A stretch of DNA of 16,250 bases from an uncultured Actinomycetes bacterium. GTDB taxonomy: Bacteria; Actinomycetota; Thermoleophilia; Solirubrobacterales; 70-9. A program made the position numbers and the translations under genes. Shown in pieces: positions 6,515-14,994 of the stretch (the stretch's first letter is position 1; the number at the start of each line of letters is the position of its first letter). The notes beneath the pieces were generated by a model. That model did not search any database, was not told where the DNA came from, and was given only the letters and a program-made list of their open reading frames with translations. The stretch covers positions 1 to 16,250 of the forward strand of contig CALCIA010000148.1 in NCBI GenBank assembly GCA_937907435.1, written 5' to 3'.

Positions 6515-7900
6515 TCAGTCGGCCACGAGCGGGAGCATCGCCTGGAGCTTCGTCTCGGTCTCGGCCAGCTCGGACTCGGGGTCGGAGCCGGCGACGACGC
6601 CGACGCCGGCGAAGAGGTGGGCGGTGCGGTCGCGGAGGAGGGCGCTGCGGAGGGCGACGCAGAATTCGCCGTCCTCGGTGGCGTCCATCCAGCCGATCGG
6701 GGCGGCGTACCAGCCGCGGTCCATCTGCTCCAGCTCGCGGAGGGCGGGCTGGGCGTCGGGCCAGGGGTCGCCGCCGACGGCGGGGGTCGGGTGGAGCATC
6801 CCGGCGAGCTCGATCGCCGAGCGCGGCTCGGCGAGCTGGGCGATCACCGGGGTGGCGAGGTGCTGGATGTTGGCGACCTTGACGATCGCGGGCTCCGTGC
6901 CGGTCTCGACCCAGACCGCGTGGGGACGGAGGCGGCGGACGATGCGCTCGGCGACGATGCGGTGCTCGCGGCGGTCCTTGGCGGAGCGCATGAGGCGCTC
7001 GCCGAGGTGGTCGTCGACGGCGGGGTCGGAGCTGCGGCGGGTCGAGCCCGCCAGGGCGACGGTCGAGACGCCGGCACCGGAGCGCCGCACGAGGAGCTCG
7101 GGGCTGGCGCCGATGAAGGCGGCCTCGGGCGTCCCCGCGCAGAAGCAGAAACAGGCCGGGAACTGGTCGCGCATCGCGCCGAAGACCGGCGCCGGGTCGT
7201 GCGCCGCGGCGGCGCTGACGATCACCTCGCGGGCGAGCACGACCTTCTGCATCTCCCCCGCCGCAATCCGGGCTGTCGCCCGCTCGACCGCGTCTTCGAA
7301 GGCGCGCGGCGGCCTGGCGCTGCTGATCTCGGGACGGGCGGTCGGGTGCGGGTCGAGCAGCGGCAGGGTCGCGTCGGCGCGCAGCCCGGCGAGGCGCGCG
7401 CCGAGCTCCGCCCCGCGCCGCTCGGCATCGTCCCCGGGCCCGACGAGCGCGTTGACGGTGAGGAACGCCTCCTCCCCGCCGCGGCAGATCGACACCTCGG
7501 GCAGGAACAGCGAGCCGGGCTCGAAGGAGCTCCAGGTCGCGCTCCCGCCCCCCTCCGGGTCGAAGGCGAAGCCGCCGAGCCACACCGGCCCGGCCCCGGC
7601 GGGCAGCCCGCGCGGCTCGTCGAGGACCGCGTCGCGGAGCGTCTCCCCGGCCACCGCGGCGACCTCCTCGAAGCGCCGCGCCCCGCGCGAGGACGCCTCG
7701 CGCGCGACCCCCATCCCGGCGACGGCGAAGCCACGGTCGGGCTGCTCCCAGCAGAACCAGCGGTCCGAGGCCAGCCGGGCGGCGAAGATCGTCGCGCAGG
7801 GGTCGGCGACGTCGACCGCGGCGGTGACGCTGACCAGCGCCCGCCGCCCCCTCGCTATGCCTCGCGCGAGCGCCCCTAGGAGCGCGTCACTCGTGACCAC
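6515..7900 (-). CDS. menF: Isochorismate synthase (MenF), chorismate-utilising family
   Basis: MenF converts chorismate to isochorismate, the entry step of the pathway that menD continues. The 461-residue protein carries the family signatures in its C-terminal half: the catalytic lysine in QKVVLAR (K219), GASPELLVR (E268), AGSTRR (285-290), HPTPAVGG (370-377), GWYAAPIGW (396-404), and the Mg-binding end motif GVGVVAGSDPESELAETETK (433-452). The GTG at 7900 overlaps the last 14 bases of ilvN, so translation is probably coupled. Isochorismate synthase is preferred over anthranilate or salicylate synthase because of the nearby menD, menC, menE and menA. Confidence 0.92.
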   Translation of the reverse strand: MVTSDALLGALARGIARGRRALVSVTAAVDVADPCATIFAARLASDRWFCWEQPDRGFAVAGMGVAREASSRGARRFEEVAAVAGETLRDAVLDEPRGLPAGAGPVWLGGFAFDPEGGGSATWSSFEPGSLFLPEVSICRGGEEAFLTVNALVGPGDDAERRGAELGARLAGLRADATLPLLDPHPTARPEISSARPPRAFEDAVERATARIAAGEMQKVVLAREVIVSAAAAHDPAPVFGAMRDQFPACFCFCAGTPEAAFIGASPELLVRRSGAGVSTVALAGSTRRSSDPAVDDHLGERLMRSAKDRREHRIVAERIVRRLRPHAVWVETGTEPAIVKVANIQHLATPVIAQLAEPRSAIELAGMLHPTPAVGGDPWPDAQPALRELEQMDRGWYAAPIGWMDATEDGEFCVALRSALLRDRTAHLFAGVGVVAGSDPESELAETETKLQAMLPLVAD

Positions 7901-8431
7901 GGGCGATCGCGATCTCGCCGGTGCGCACCATTTCGACCAGCCCGTGGGGGCGGATCATCCGCTCGAAGGCCTCGATCTTGTCGGCCGAGCCGGTGACCTC
8001 GATGGTCATCGTGCGGCGCGCCACGTCGACGATTTTCGCCCGGAAGATGTCGGCGAACTGGATGATCTCGGCGCGATTCTCGACCGCCGCGGAGACCTTG
8101 AAGAGGGCCATCTCGCGGGCGACCGTCTCCTCCGGCTCCATGTCGCGGATCTTCAGCACGTTGACGAGCTTGTGCAGCTGCTTGGTGACCTGGTCGATCG
8201 GGTGGACGGCGCCGTCGAGGGTCAGCGTGATGCGCGAGACGCTCGGATCGTCGGTCGGGCCGACCGCCAGCGTGTCGATGTTGAAGCCGCGGCGCGAGAA
8301 GAGCCCCGCCACGCGCGCCAGCACGCCGGGCTTGTTCTCCACCAGGATCGCGAGGATGTGCTTGCGGCCGCTCAGCTGCCCGGGGACGCGCAGGTCCTCC
8401 AGTTTCACCAGGTCGGGAGTCCCGGCCTCCA

Positions 8432-8432
<1 letters not shown>
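7887..8432 (-). CDS. ilvN: Acetolactate synthase small (regulatory) subunit
   Basis: This is the regulatory partner of the large subunit encoded just upstream. It confers full activity and, in characterised homologues, valine feedback inhibition. The 181-residue protein has an N-terminal ACT domain (about 24-98) with HILAILVENKPGVLARVAGL and the characteristic RRGFNIDTLAVGPT. A C-terminal domain (about 104-175) includes REMALFKV and FRAKIVDV. The ATG at 8432 forms a TGATG overlap with the ilvB stop. The 3' end overlaps menF. ilvC, the usual next gene, is absent. Confidence 0.95.
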
Positions 8433-10129
<1,697 letters not shown>

Positions 10130-10146
10130 CGGACCAGCGATGCTAC

Positions 10147-10178
10147 CAGCGGCTCGCCGCTGCCCCGTGCGCGGCAGC
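10147..10178 (-). promoter_or_regulatory. Two mutually exclusive hairpins in the ilvB leader
   Basis: CAGCGG/CCGCTG (10147-10152 / 10157-10162, 4-nt loop) and GCTGCC/GGCAGC (10159-10164 / 10173-10178, 8-nt loop) share bases 10159-10162, so only one can form at a time. They lie between the preceding gene's stop codon and the ilvB start. An attenuator-like switch is possible, but no leader peptide rich in branched-chain codons and no U tract are seen. Six-base stems are common in such GC-rich DNA. Confidence 0.35.
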
Positions 10179-10186
10179 AGGGGTTC

Positions 10187-11362
10187 TTAGGCCTGGGCGG
10201 CGGTGGGACGACCCGGGTTCCAGCGCGTCCGCGGGTCGATCGCGCCCTCGGCGGCGCGCTCCTTGTAGCGGTCGAGGATGCCGAGGATCGACTCGACCAG
10301 CTCCTCGCCGAGAAGCCGCGGCTCCAGGCCCAGATCCAGCAGGTTCGAGTTCACCGCGTTGTAGTAGTGCTCTTCCTTCTCGACCCGCGGATTGTCGTAG
10401 TGGCGGATCTCCACCTCGTAGCCGAGGTGCGCCCCCGCCTCCTTGACCAGCTCCGCCAGCTCCATCACCGAGAACTGCTCGGTGAACTGGTTGAAGACGC
10501 GGAATTCGCCCGCGTCGGCGGGGTTCAGGGCGGCGATCTCGACGCAGGCGAGCGTGTCGCGGATGTTGAGGAAGCTGCGCGTCTGGTGGCCTTCTCCGTA
10601 GACGGTCAGCGGATGACCGATCACGGCCTGCACGCAGAACCGGTTCAGGACCGTGCCGAACATCTCGTCGTAGTCGAAGCGGGTGATCAGCCGCTCGTCG
10701 CTCACCGTCTCCTCGGTCTCGATCCCGTAGACGACGCCCTGGTTCAGGTCGGTCGCCCGCAGGCCCCAGGTGCGGCAGGCGAAGTGGATGTTGGTCGAGT
10801 CGTGGACCTTCGAGCAGTGGTACAGCGAGCCCGGCAGCTTCGGGTACGGCAGCCGGTCGCTGCGCCCCTTGTGCGAGATCTCGATGTAGCCCTCCTCGAT
10901 GTCGATGTTGGGCTGGCCGTACTCGCCCATCGTCCCCAGCTTCACCAGGTGCGCCTCGGGCACGTGGTCGCGCAGCGCGAAGAGCAGGTTGAGGTTGCCG
11001 ATCGTGTTCGCGTACTGGGTTTCGACAGCGGTCTGGCGGGAGATCATCGAGTAGGGCGCCGAGGCCTGCTGGCCATAGTGGACGACCGCGTCGGGGAGGA
11101 ACTCGGCGACGACGCCGTCGATGAAGTCGCCGTCCTCGATCGGGCCGACGTGGGCGGCGATCCGCTTGCCGGAGAGCTCCTCCCAGGTCGCGATCCGGGT
11201 GTCGAGGTCGGCGATCGGGGTCAGCGAGTTGGAGCCCGCGCCCTCGACCCAGCGCCGTCTGTTGAAGTTGTCGACGACCGCGACCTCGTGCCCGCGCGCC
11301 GAGAAACGAAGTGCCGTCGGCCAGCCGAGGTAGCCGTCGCCACCGAGAATGAGGATCCGCAT
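10187..11362 (-). CDS. sqdB: UDP-sulfoquinovose synthase-like NAD-dependent epimerase (SQD1/Agl3 family)
   Basis: The family converts UDP-glucose and sulfite to UDP-sulfoquinovose, the head-group donor for sulfolipid or for sulfated protein glycans. The 391-residue extended SDR protein has the NAD-binding motif GGDGYLGWPTAL (7-18), YGQQASAPYS (96-105), LVKLGTMGEYGQPNIDIEEG with T144, the catalytic Y181-x-x-x-K185 pair in YHCSKVHDS, and RATDLNQGVVYG (202-213). These match SQD1-type synthases far better than UDP-glucose 4-epimerases. The ATG at 11362 starts directly at the Rossmann fold. No dedicated sulfolipid transferase lies beside it; the divergent neighbour is a GT39 transferase, so a glycan destination is also possible. 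Confidence 0.85.
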   Translation of the reverse strand: MRILILGGDGYLGWPTALRFSARGHEVAVVDNFNRRRWVEGAGSNSLTPIADLDTRIATWEELSGKRIAAHVGPIEDGDFIDGVVAEFLPDAVVHYGQQASAPYSMISRQTAVETQYANTIGNLNLLFALRDHVPEAHLVKLGTMGEYGQPNIDIEEGYIEISHKGRSDRLPYPKLPGSLYHCSKVHDSTNIHFACRTWGLRATDLNQGVVYGIETEETVSDERLITRFDYDEMFGTVLNRFCVQAVIGHPLTVYGEGHQTRSFLNIRDTLACVEIAALNPADAGEFRVFNQFTEQFSVMELAELVKEAGAHLGYEVEIRHYDNPRVEKEEHYYNAVNSNLLDLGLEPRLLGEELVESILGILDRYKERAAEGAIDPRTRWNPGRPTAAQA

Positions 11363-11391
11363 AGACCGGCAAGGTTAGTTGAATCGGGCCG
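11363..11391. promoter_or_regulatory. 29-bp divergent start region, sulfosugar synthase / GT39
   Basis: Both genes start from this short gap, so their promoters must overlap each other or the coding starts. On the minus strand TAACCT lies ten bases before the ATG at 11362 and could be a -10 box for a short leader. No Shine-Dalgarno site is seen for either gene. Confidence 0.3.
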
Positions 11392-12822
11392 ATGCCAAAT
11401 CGCATGGTGGCCGGAAACGGCGGCAGATTGGGGATCGCGGCGCTTGTCGCGATCCTCCTGCTGGGCCTCGGCCTGCGAGTCGGCGAAGCCTGGAGCGGCC
11501 GCGCCCCGGTCTACGACGCCGCCGCCTACGCGGCGATCGCGAAGAACCTCGACGAAGGCAACGGCTTCACCGTGGGCGCGGCGGCGACCCAACCGAGCAC
11601 CGACTACTCGCCCGGCCTGCCGCTTTTCGTCGCGGGCGTCTACAAGGTCACCGGCGGCGTCCACGAACGCCTCGCGCGCCTGGTCCTGGCGGCGATCGGA
11701 GCCCTCGCCCCCCTCTTTGCCTACCTGCTGGCGCGGCGCCTGTCCCAACCCGTAGACCTTGGTAGCCCACAGGGCGACCAAGGTCCAAGGGTTGGTGGGC
11801 GCGCGGTGGTGGCGGGGCTGATCGCGGCGCTGGTGGTGGCGATCTACCCGGCGACGATCGAGTACACGGGGATGCTGATGACGGAGCCGCTCGCCGCGAC
11901 GCTGCTGGCGGGCGCTCTGCCGGCGATCCTCTGGGCCGCCGACGGCGCCTCGCCGTGGCGCTGGCTGGTGCCGGGACTGACCCTCGGCGCGCTCGCCCTG
12001 GTCCGCCCCGAGTATCTGGCGATCGGCCTCCTCCTGGCCGTCCTCGTCCTCCTCCACGAGCGCTTCGCCCCCCGCCATCGGTCGAGTTCGCAGAAACCCG
12101 CGGATAGCGCGGAGAAGTGCGAACGCGACGATGGGGACTGGCGGCGGGCGCTCGTCGCGGCGGGCGTCGTCGTCCTCGGGATCGTCATCGTGGTCGCGCC
12201 CTGGACGATCCGCAACGCGATCGCGCTCGACCGCTTCGTCACCGTCTCGACCGGCGGCGGCCAGGTCCTCTACGCGGGCACCTACCTGCCCTCGGACGGC
12301 AACCCGGAAAAGGTCGGCGCCGCGGTGGTCGCCGAACACCCGGGCCTCTTCGGCCCCCACGCGGTCGAAAACCTCCGCCTCGAGCAGATCCTCGCCCGCC
12401 TCGCCGAACACACCTATCCGGGCATGGAACCCGACCAGGCGCTCTCGAAGATGGGCAAGCAACAGCTCCGCGACGACATCACCGACCACACCGGCGAATA
12501 CATCTCCTTCGTCGCCACCAAGATCGGCCGCATCTGGTCCCACGGCCCCCGCGCCGTCATGCGCGAGCCCATCTGGGAGGCCCTCCACTGGGCCCTCCTC
12601 GGCCTCGGCCTGCTCGGCCTGACCCTGCTCGCCTACCGCCGCCGCTGGGAGGCGCTCCTGATCGGCGCCGTCTTCCTCGCGGTCACGGTGGTCAGCGCCC
12701 TCCTCGTCGCCTCCCCGCGCCGGGTCCTCGTCCTGATCCCCCTGCTGGCGGCCTGCGCCGGGACGGCGGCGGTGTGGTTGCCCACCGCCGCCCGACGAGC
12801 CAGGCGTCAGTCCGTGTTGTAG
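11392..12822 (+). CDS. GT-C membrane glycosyltransferase, GT39/PMT-like (paralogue 1)
   Basis: This polytopic membrane protein of 476 residues is expected to transfer a sugar from a polyprenyl-phosphate donor on the outer face of the membrane. The first extracytoplasmic loop carries the acidic motif YDAAAYAAIAKNL (41-53) and TDYSPGLPLF (70-79). Repeated hydrophobic segments follow, then VAPWTIRN (268-275). It aligns along its length with the gene at 13633. Relative to that paralogue it has two extra hydrophilic stretches, residues 118-135 and 228-248, each encoded by a palindrome. The acceptor and sugar are unknown. The ATG at 11392 has no Shine-Dalgarno site; an ATG at 11404 is an alternative. 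The last 16 bases overlap the convergent gene. Confidence 0.82.
   Translation: MPNRMVAGNGGRLGIAALVAILLLGLGLRVGEAWSGRAPVYDAAAYAAIAKNLDEGNGFTVGAAATQPSTDYSPGLPLFVAGVYKVTGGVHERLARLVLAAIGALAPLFAYLLARRLSQPVDLGSPQGDQGPRVGGRAVVAGLIAALVVAIYPATIEYTGMLMTEPLAATLLAGALPAILWAADGASPWRWLVPGLTLGALALVRPEYLAIGLLLAVLVLLHERFAPRHRSSSQKPADSAEKCERDDGDWRRALVAAGVVVLGIVIVVAPWTIRNAIALDRFVTVSTGGGQVLYAGTYLPSDGNPEKVGAAVVAEHPGLFGPHAVENLRLEQILARLAEHTYPGMEPDQALSKMGKQQLRDDITDHTGEYISFVATKIGRIWSHGPRAVMREPIWEALHWALLGLGLLGLTLLAYRRRWEALLIGAVFLAVTVVSALLVASPRRVLVLIPLLAACAGTAAVWLPTAARRARRQSVL
11745..11795. repeat. In-frame 51-bp palindrome A inside the first GT39 gene
   Basis: CCAACCC (11745-11751) pairs with GGGTTGG (11789-11795), GACCTTGGT (11755-11763) with ACCAAGGTC (11777-11785), and GCCC (11765-11768) with GGGC (11772-11775) around an ACA loop. 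The breaks are a 3x3 mismatch and one A/G mismatch. The element is 17 codons long and encodes a Pro/Gly/Asp/Gln-rich loop (SQPVDLGSPQGDQGPRVG) between membrane helices. The paralogue at 13633 has about 17 fewer residues at this point. Confidence 0.85.
12075..12134. repeat. In-frame 60-bp palindrome B inside the first GT39 gene
   Basis: CCATCG (12075-12080) pairs with CGATGG (12129-12134). TCG pairs with CGA, and GTTCGCA (12086-12092) pairs with TGCGAAC (12118-12124), with one bulge and one mismatch. An inner CCGCG/CGCGG stem (12098-12102 / 12108-12112) sits in the loop. It encodes a charged stretch (RHRSSSQKPADSAEKCERDD) just before the membrane helix that ends in APWTIRN. The paralogue lacks about 20 residues here. 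Confidence 0.8.
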
Positions 12823-13547
12823 GTGACCTTGAACTGCAGCCGGATTTCCGTGGACGTGTCGGCGCCGCGGAAGACGCAGCTGTACTTGACGGTCTGCGGT
12901 TCGACGGTGCCTTCACCGCCGGTGAGGACGCTCGGGGTGCAGCGGAAGCCTTCGAAGGTCTTCGGCTTCTCGATCCGCAGCGAGAGCATCTTGTTGGCGA
13001 CCTTCTTCACCGTCGGGCATTCGGCGAACTTCTGCTGCGACCGCGCGACGTTCTTGCCCGCGACCGTGATCTTCACGCTGTTGCCGATCACGTTCTTCGA
13101 GCTCGTCGTGCAGGTCGCGTTGATCTTCGGCGTTTCCGGTTCGACCGTTGCGGCGGCGGTGTAGGTGACCTTGAAGGCGAGGCGGATTTCGGTAGCCGTG
13201 TCGGCGCCGCGGAAGAGGCCCTTGTACTTGATCGTCAGCGGCGCTTCGGAGGTGATGCTGGGGGTGATGCGGAAGCCTTCGATCACGGTCGGCGACTCGA
13301 CCACGCGCTTGATCACCGTGTTGAGGACCTTCTTCACGACCTTGCATTCGGCGAATTCCATCTGCGACGGGTCGACGTTCTGGCCGGTCACCCGGGCGGT
13401 GACCTTGTTGCCGACGACGGCGCTCGACGAGGTGGTGGTGCAGGAGGTGTTGACGATGCCTTCGGTCGGCATCGCGGCGGCGGTGCCGACGGTGCCGAAG
13501 GCGAGGCAGGCGAGCGCGCCTGCCAAGACGGCGGAGATTCGCTTCAT
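12807..13547 (-). CDS. Secreted protein with two tandem copies of an unrecognised domain
   Basis: I do not recognise a named family. The 246-residue product starts with a clear Sec signal peptide (MKRISAVLAGALACLAFG) and a likely AxA cleavage site near residue 25. Two copies of a domain of about 100 residues follow, at about 33-129 and 143-243. Each copy has a VxGNxVxxxVxGxNV pattern, FAEC, an EGFR-x-TPS segment and the ending FRGADTxTEIRLxFKVTY. Copy 2 has four cysteines (146, 177, 203, 224); copy 1 has only two (36, 68). The ATG at 13547 follows AGGAAG (13557-13552) by four bases, one of the best ribosome sites in the window. An upstream in-frame start would give an implausible basic extension. 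It lies between two glycosyltransferases, so an envelope or glycoprotein role is a guess. Confidence 0.8.
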   Translation of the reverse strand: MKRISAVLAGALACLAFGTVGTAAAMPTEGIVNTSCTTTSSSAVVGNKVTARVTGQNVDPSQMEFAECKVVKKVLNTVIKRVVESPTVIEGFRITPSITSEAPLTIKYKGLFRGADTATEIRLAFKVTYTAAATVEPETPKINATCTTSSKNVIGNSVKITVAGKNVARSQQKFAECPTVKKVANKMLSLRIEKPKTFEGFRCTPSVLTGGEGTVEPQTVKYSCVFRGADTSTEIRLQFKVTYNTD

Positions 13548-13632
13548 GGAGCTTCCTTTCCTAAGTTTTGCCGAGGATTTCAGCGCCGTCCCCGGGTTTC
13601 CTGCCCTGGCGCCAGTAGCCTGACCGGCGCCC
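13548..13632. promoter_or_regulatory. 85-bp divergent gap between the secreted protein and the second GT39
   Basis: The minus strand carries the Shine-Dalgarno site AGGAAG at 13557-13552 for the secreted protein. On the plus strand TAGCCT (13616-13621) is a possible -10 for a short-leader transcript of the TTG-initiated GT39 gene, but support is weak. No clear operator is seen. Confidence 0.35.
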
Positions 13633-14994
13633 TTGACCGCCGTCCGCAACTGGTTCCGCACGCTGCCCGCCCGTTATGGGCGGCGCACGCTGATCGCGCT
13701 GGCGCTGATCGCCGCTCTCGGCCTGCTCGTCCGCGCGGTCGCCGTCGGCCACCCGGTGGCCGACCCCGCCGACGACTCGCACGCCTACTACGCCCTCGCC
13801 AAGTCGCTCTACACCGAAGGCAGCTACGGCGGGCCGGAATTCCACTCGGAAGCCTCGAGCGACTGGTCCCCGGGCGCGCCTTGGCTCTACGCCGGGCTCT
13901 TCGTCGTCACCGGTGGGCCGCGCGAAGGCACGATCCGCATCCTCGAGGCGCTGATGGGCGTGGGGACGATTCTCGTCGTCTTCTTCCTCGGCTGGCGCCT
14001 CGGCGGGCGCTGGCCGGCACTCCTCGGGGCGCTCGGGGTGGCGATCTACCCGCCCTTCATCCACTCGGTCGGCGAGATCATGAGCGAGCCGCCCGCGATG
14101 TTGTCGTTGCCCGCGGCGATCCTCGCCTTCCTCTGGGCGTGGGACCGGACGGCGGCGCGCCGCGGCGAGGGCTTCGCCTGGAGCACCGCCTGGCCCTGGC
14201 TCCTCCCCGGCTTCCTCTTCGGCGTCACCGCGATGTTCCGCCCCGAGTACACGCTGGTCGCGGGCGCCTTCGTCGTGTTCGCCGCCGCGCGCTGGGCGTG
14301 GGAGCGCGAGTGGCGCCTCGGCGCGGCCGCGGTCGGCCTGATGCTGGTCGCGCTGCTGCTCCCGATCGTGCCGTGGACGATCCGCAACTTCGTCGTCTTC
14401 GAACGCTTCGTGCCGATCTCGACCGGAAGCGGCAAGGCGCTCTACGTCGGCACCTTCTACCCCGCCGACGGCGAATACGCGCGGGTCAAGGCGATCCTCT
14501 ACCAGCGTGAGACCGGCAAGAGCCTGCCGCCGGACTCCCAGGCCCTGAACGAAGTCAACCCCACCCCGCTCTTCAACCAGGTCTGGAAGGAACGCTATCC
14601 CGACCTCGAACGCGACGCGGCGCTCGGCAAGATCGGCAAGCAGAACTTCTCCAAGTACTTCGGCGAACACCCGCTGGGCTACCTCGGGATGACCGCGCGC
14701 AAGGTCGGGCGGATGTGGTCGAGCGGGGTCGGCTCGTTCATGTCGACGACGCTCGGCCGCGCGATCCAGATCGTGCTCGTGCTGCTCGGCGTCGCCGGGC
14801 TGGTCCTGCTCGGCTGGCGCCGCCGCTGGTGGGAGACGCTCTGCCTCGCCGCCCCGATCGTGCTCGTCACCGTCGTCGGCGCCGCCAGCCTCGCCGCCCC
14901 GCGCCGCAACGAGATCCTGATGACGCTGATCTTCCCGCTCGCCGGCCTCGCCCTCTCGACCGCCGCCGCGGCCCTATCCTGGGGCCGCGAATGA
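13633..14994 (+). CDS. GT-C membrane glycosyltransferase, GT39/PMT-like (paralogue 2)
   Basis: The 453-residue polytopic protein is a paralogue of the gene at 11392. Shared landmarks are DDSHAYYALAKSLY (47-60) with SDWSPGAPWLYAG, GVAIYP (135-140), RPEYTL (203-208), VPWTIRN (246-252), STGSGKALYVGTFYPADG (263-280) and the KIGKQ / RKVGRMWSSG region. The acidic residues of the first loop (D44, D47, D48) are candidates for the catalytic base of this superfamily. A TTG start at 13633 is used because an in-frame stop lies 12 bases upstream and no ATG or GTG start is suitably placed. The gene lacks the two palindrome-encoded insertions of paralogue 1. It overlaps the next gene by ATGA, which suggests coupled expression. 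Confidence 0.82.
   Translation: MTAVRNWFRTLPARYGRRTLIALALIAALGLLVRAVAVGHPVADPADDSHAYYALAKSLYTEGSYGGPEFHSEASSDWSPGAPWLYAGLFVVTGGPREGTIRILEALMGVGTILVVFFLGWRLGGRWPALLGALGVAIYPPFIHSVGEIMSEPPAMLSLPAAILAFLWAWDRTAARRGEGFAWSTAWPWLLPGFLFGVTAMFRPEYTLVAGAFVVFAAARWAWEREWRLGAAAVGLMLVALLLPIVPWTIRNFVVFERFVPISTGSGKALYVGTFYPADGEYARVKAILYQRETGKSLPPDSQALNEVNPTPLFNQVWKERYPDLERDAALGKIGKQNFSKYFGEHPLGYLGMTARKVGRMWSSGVGSFMSTTLGRAIQIVLVLLGVAGLVLLGWRRRWWETLCLAAPIVLVTVVGAASLAAPRRNEILMTLIFPLAGLALSTAAAALSWGRE

Noticed and set aside
13548..13661. N-terminal extension of the secreted protein to an upstream start at 13661
   Set aside because: The extension is basic and disordered, would bury the signal peptide, and ignores the good Shine-Dalgarno site before the ATG at 13547.
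12117..14510. A 797-codon open frame spanning a GT39 gene, the secreted-protein gene and the second GT39
   Set aside because: It crosses three well-supported genes in the wrong frame or strand and has low-complexity Arg/Pro/Ala content without any domain motif.
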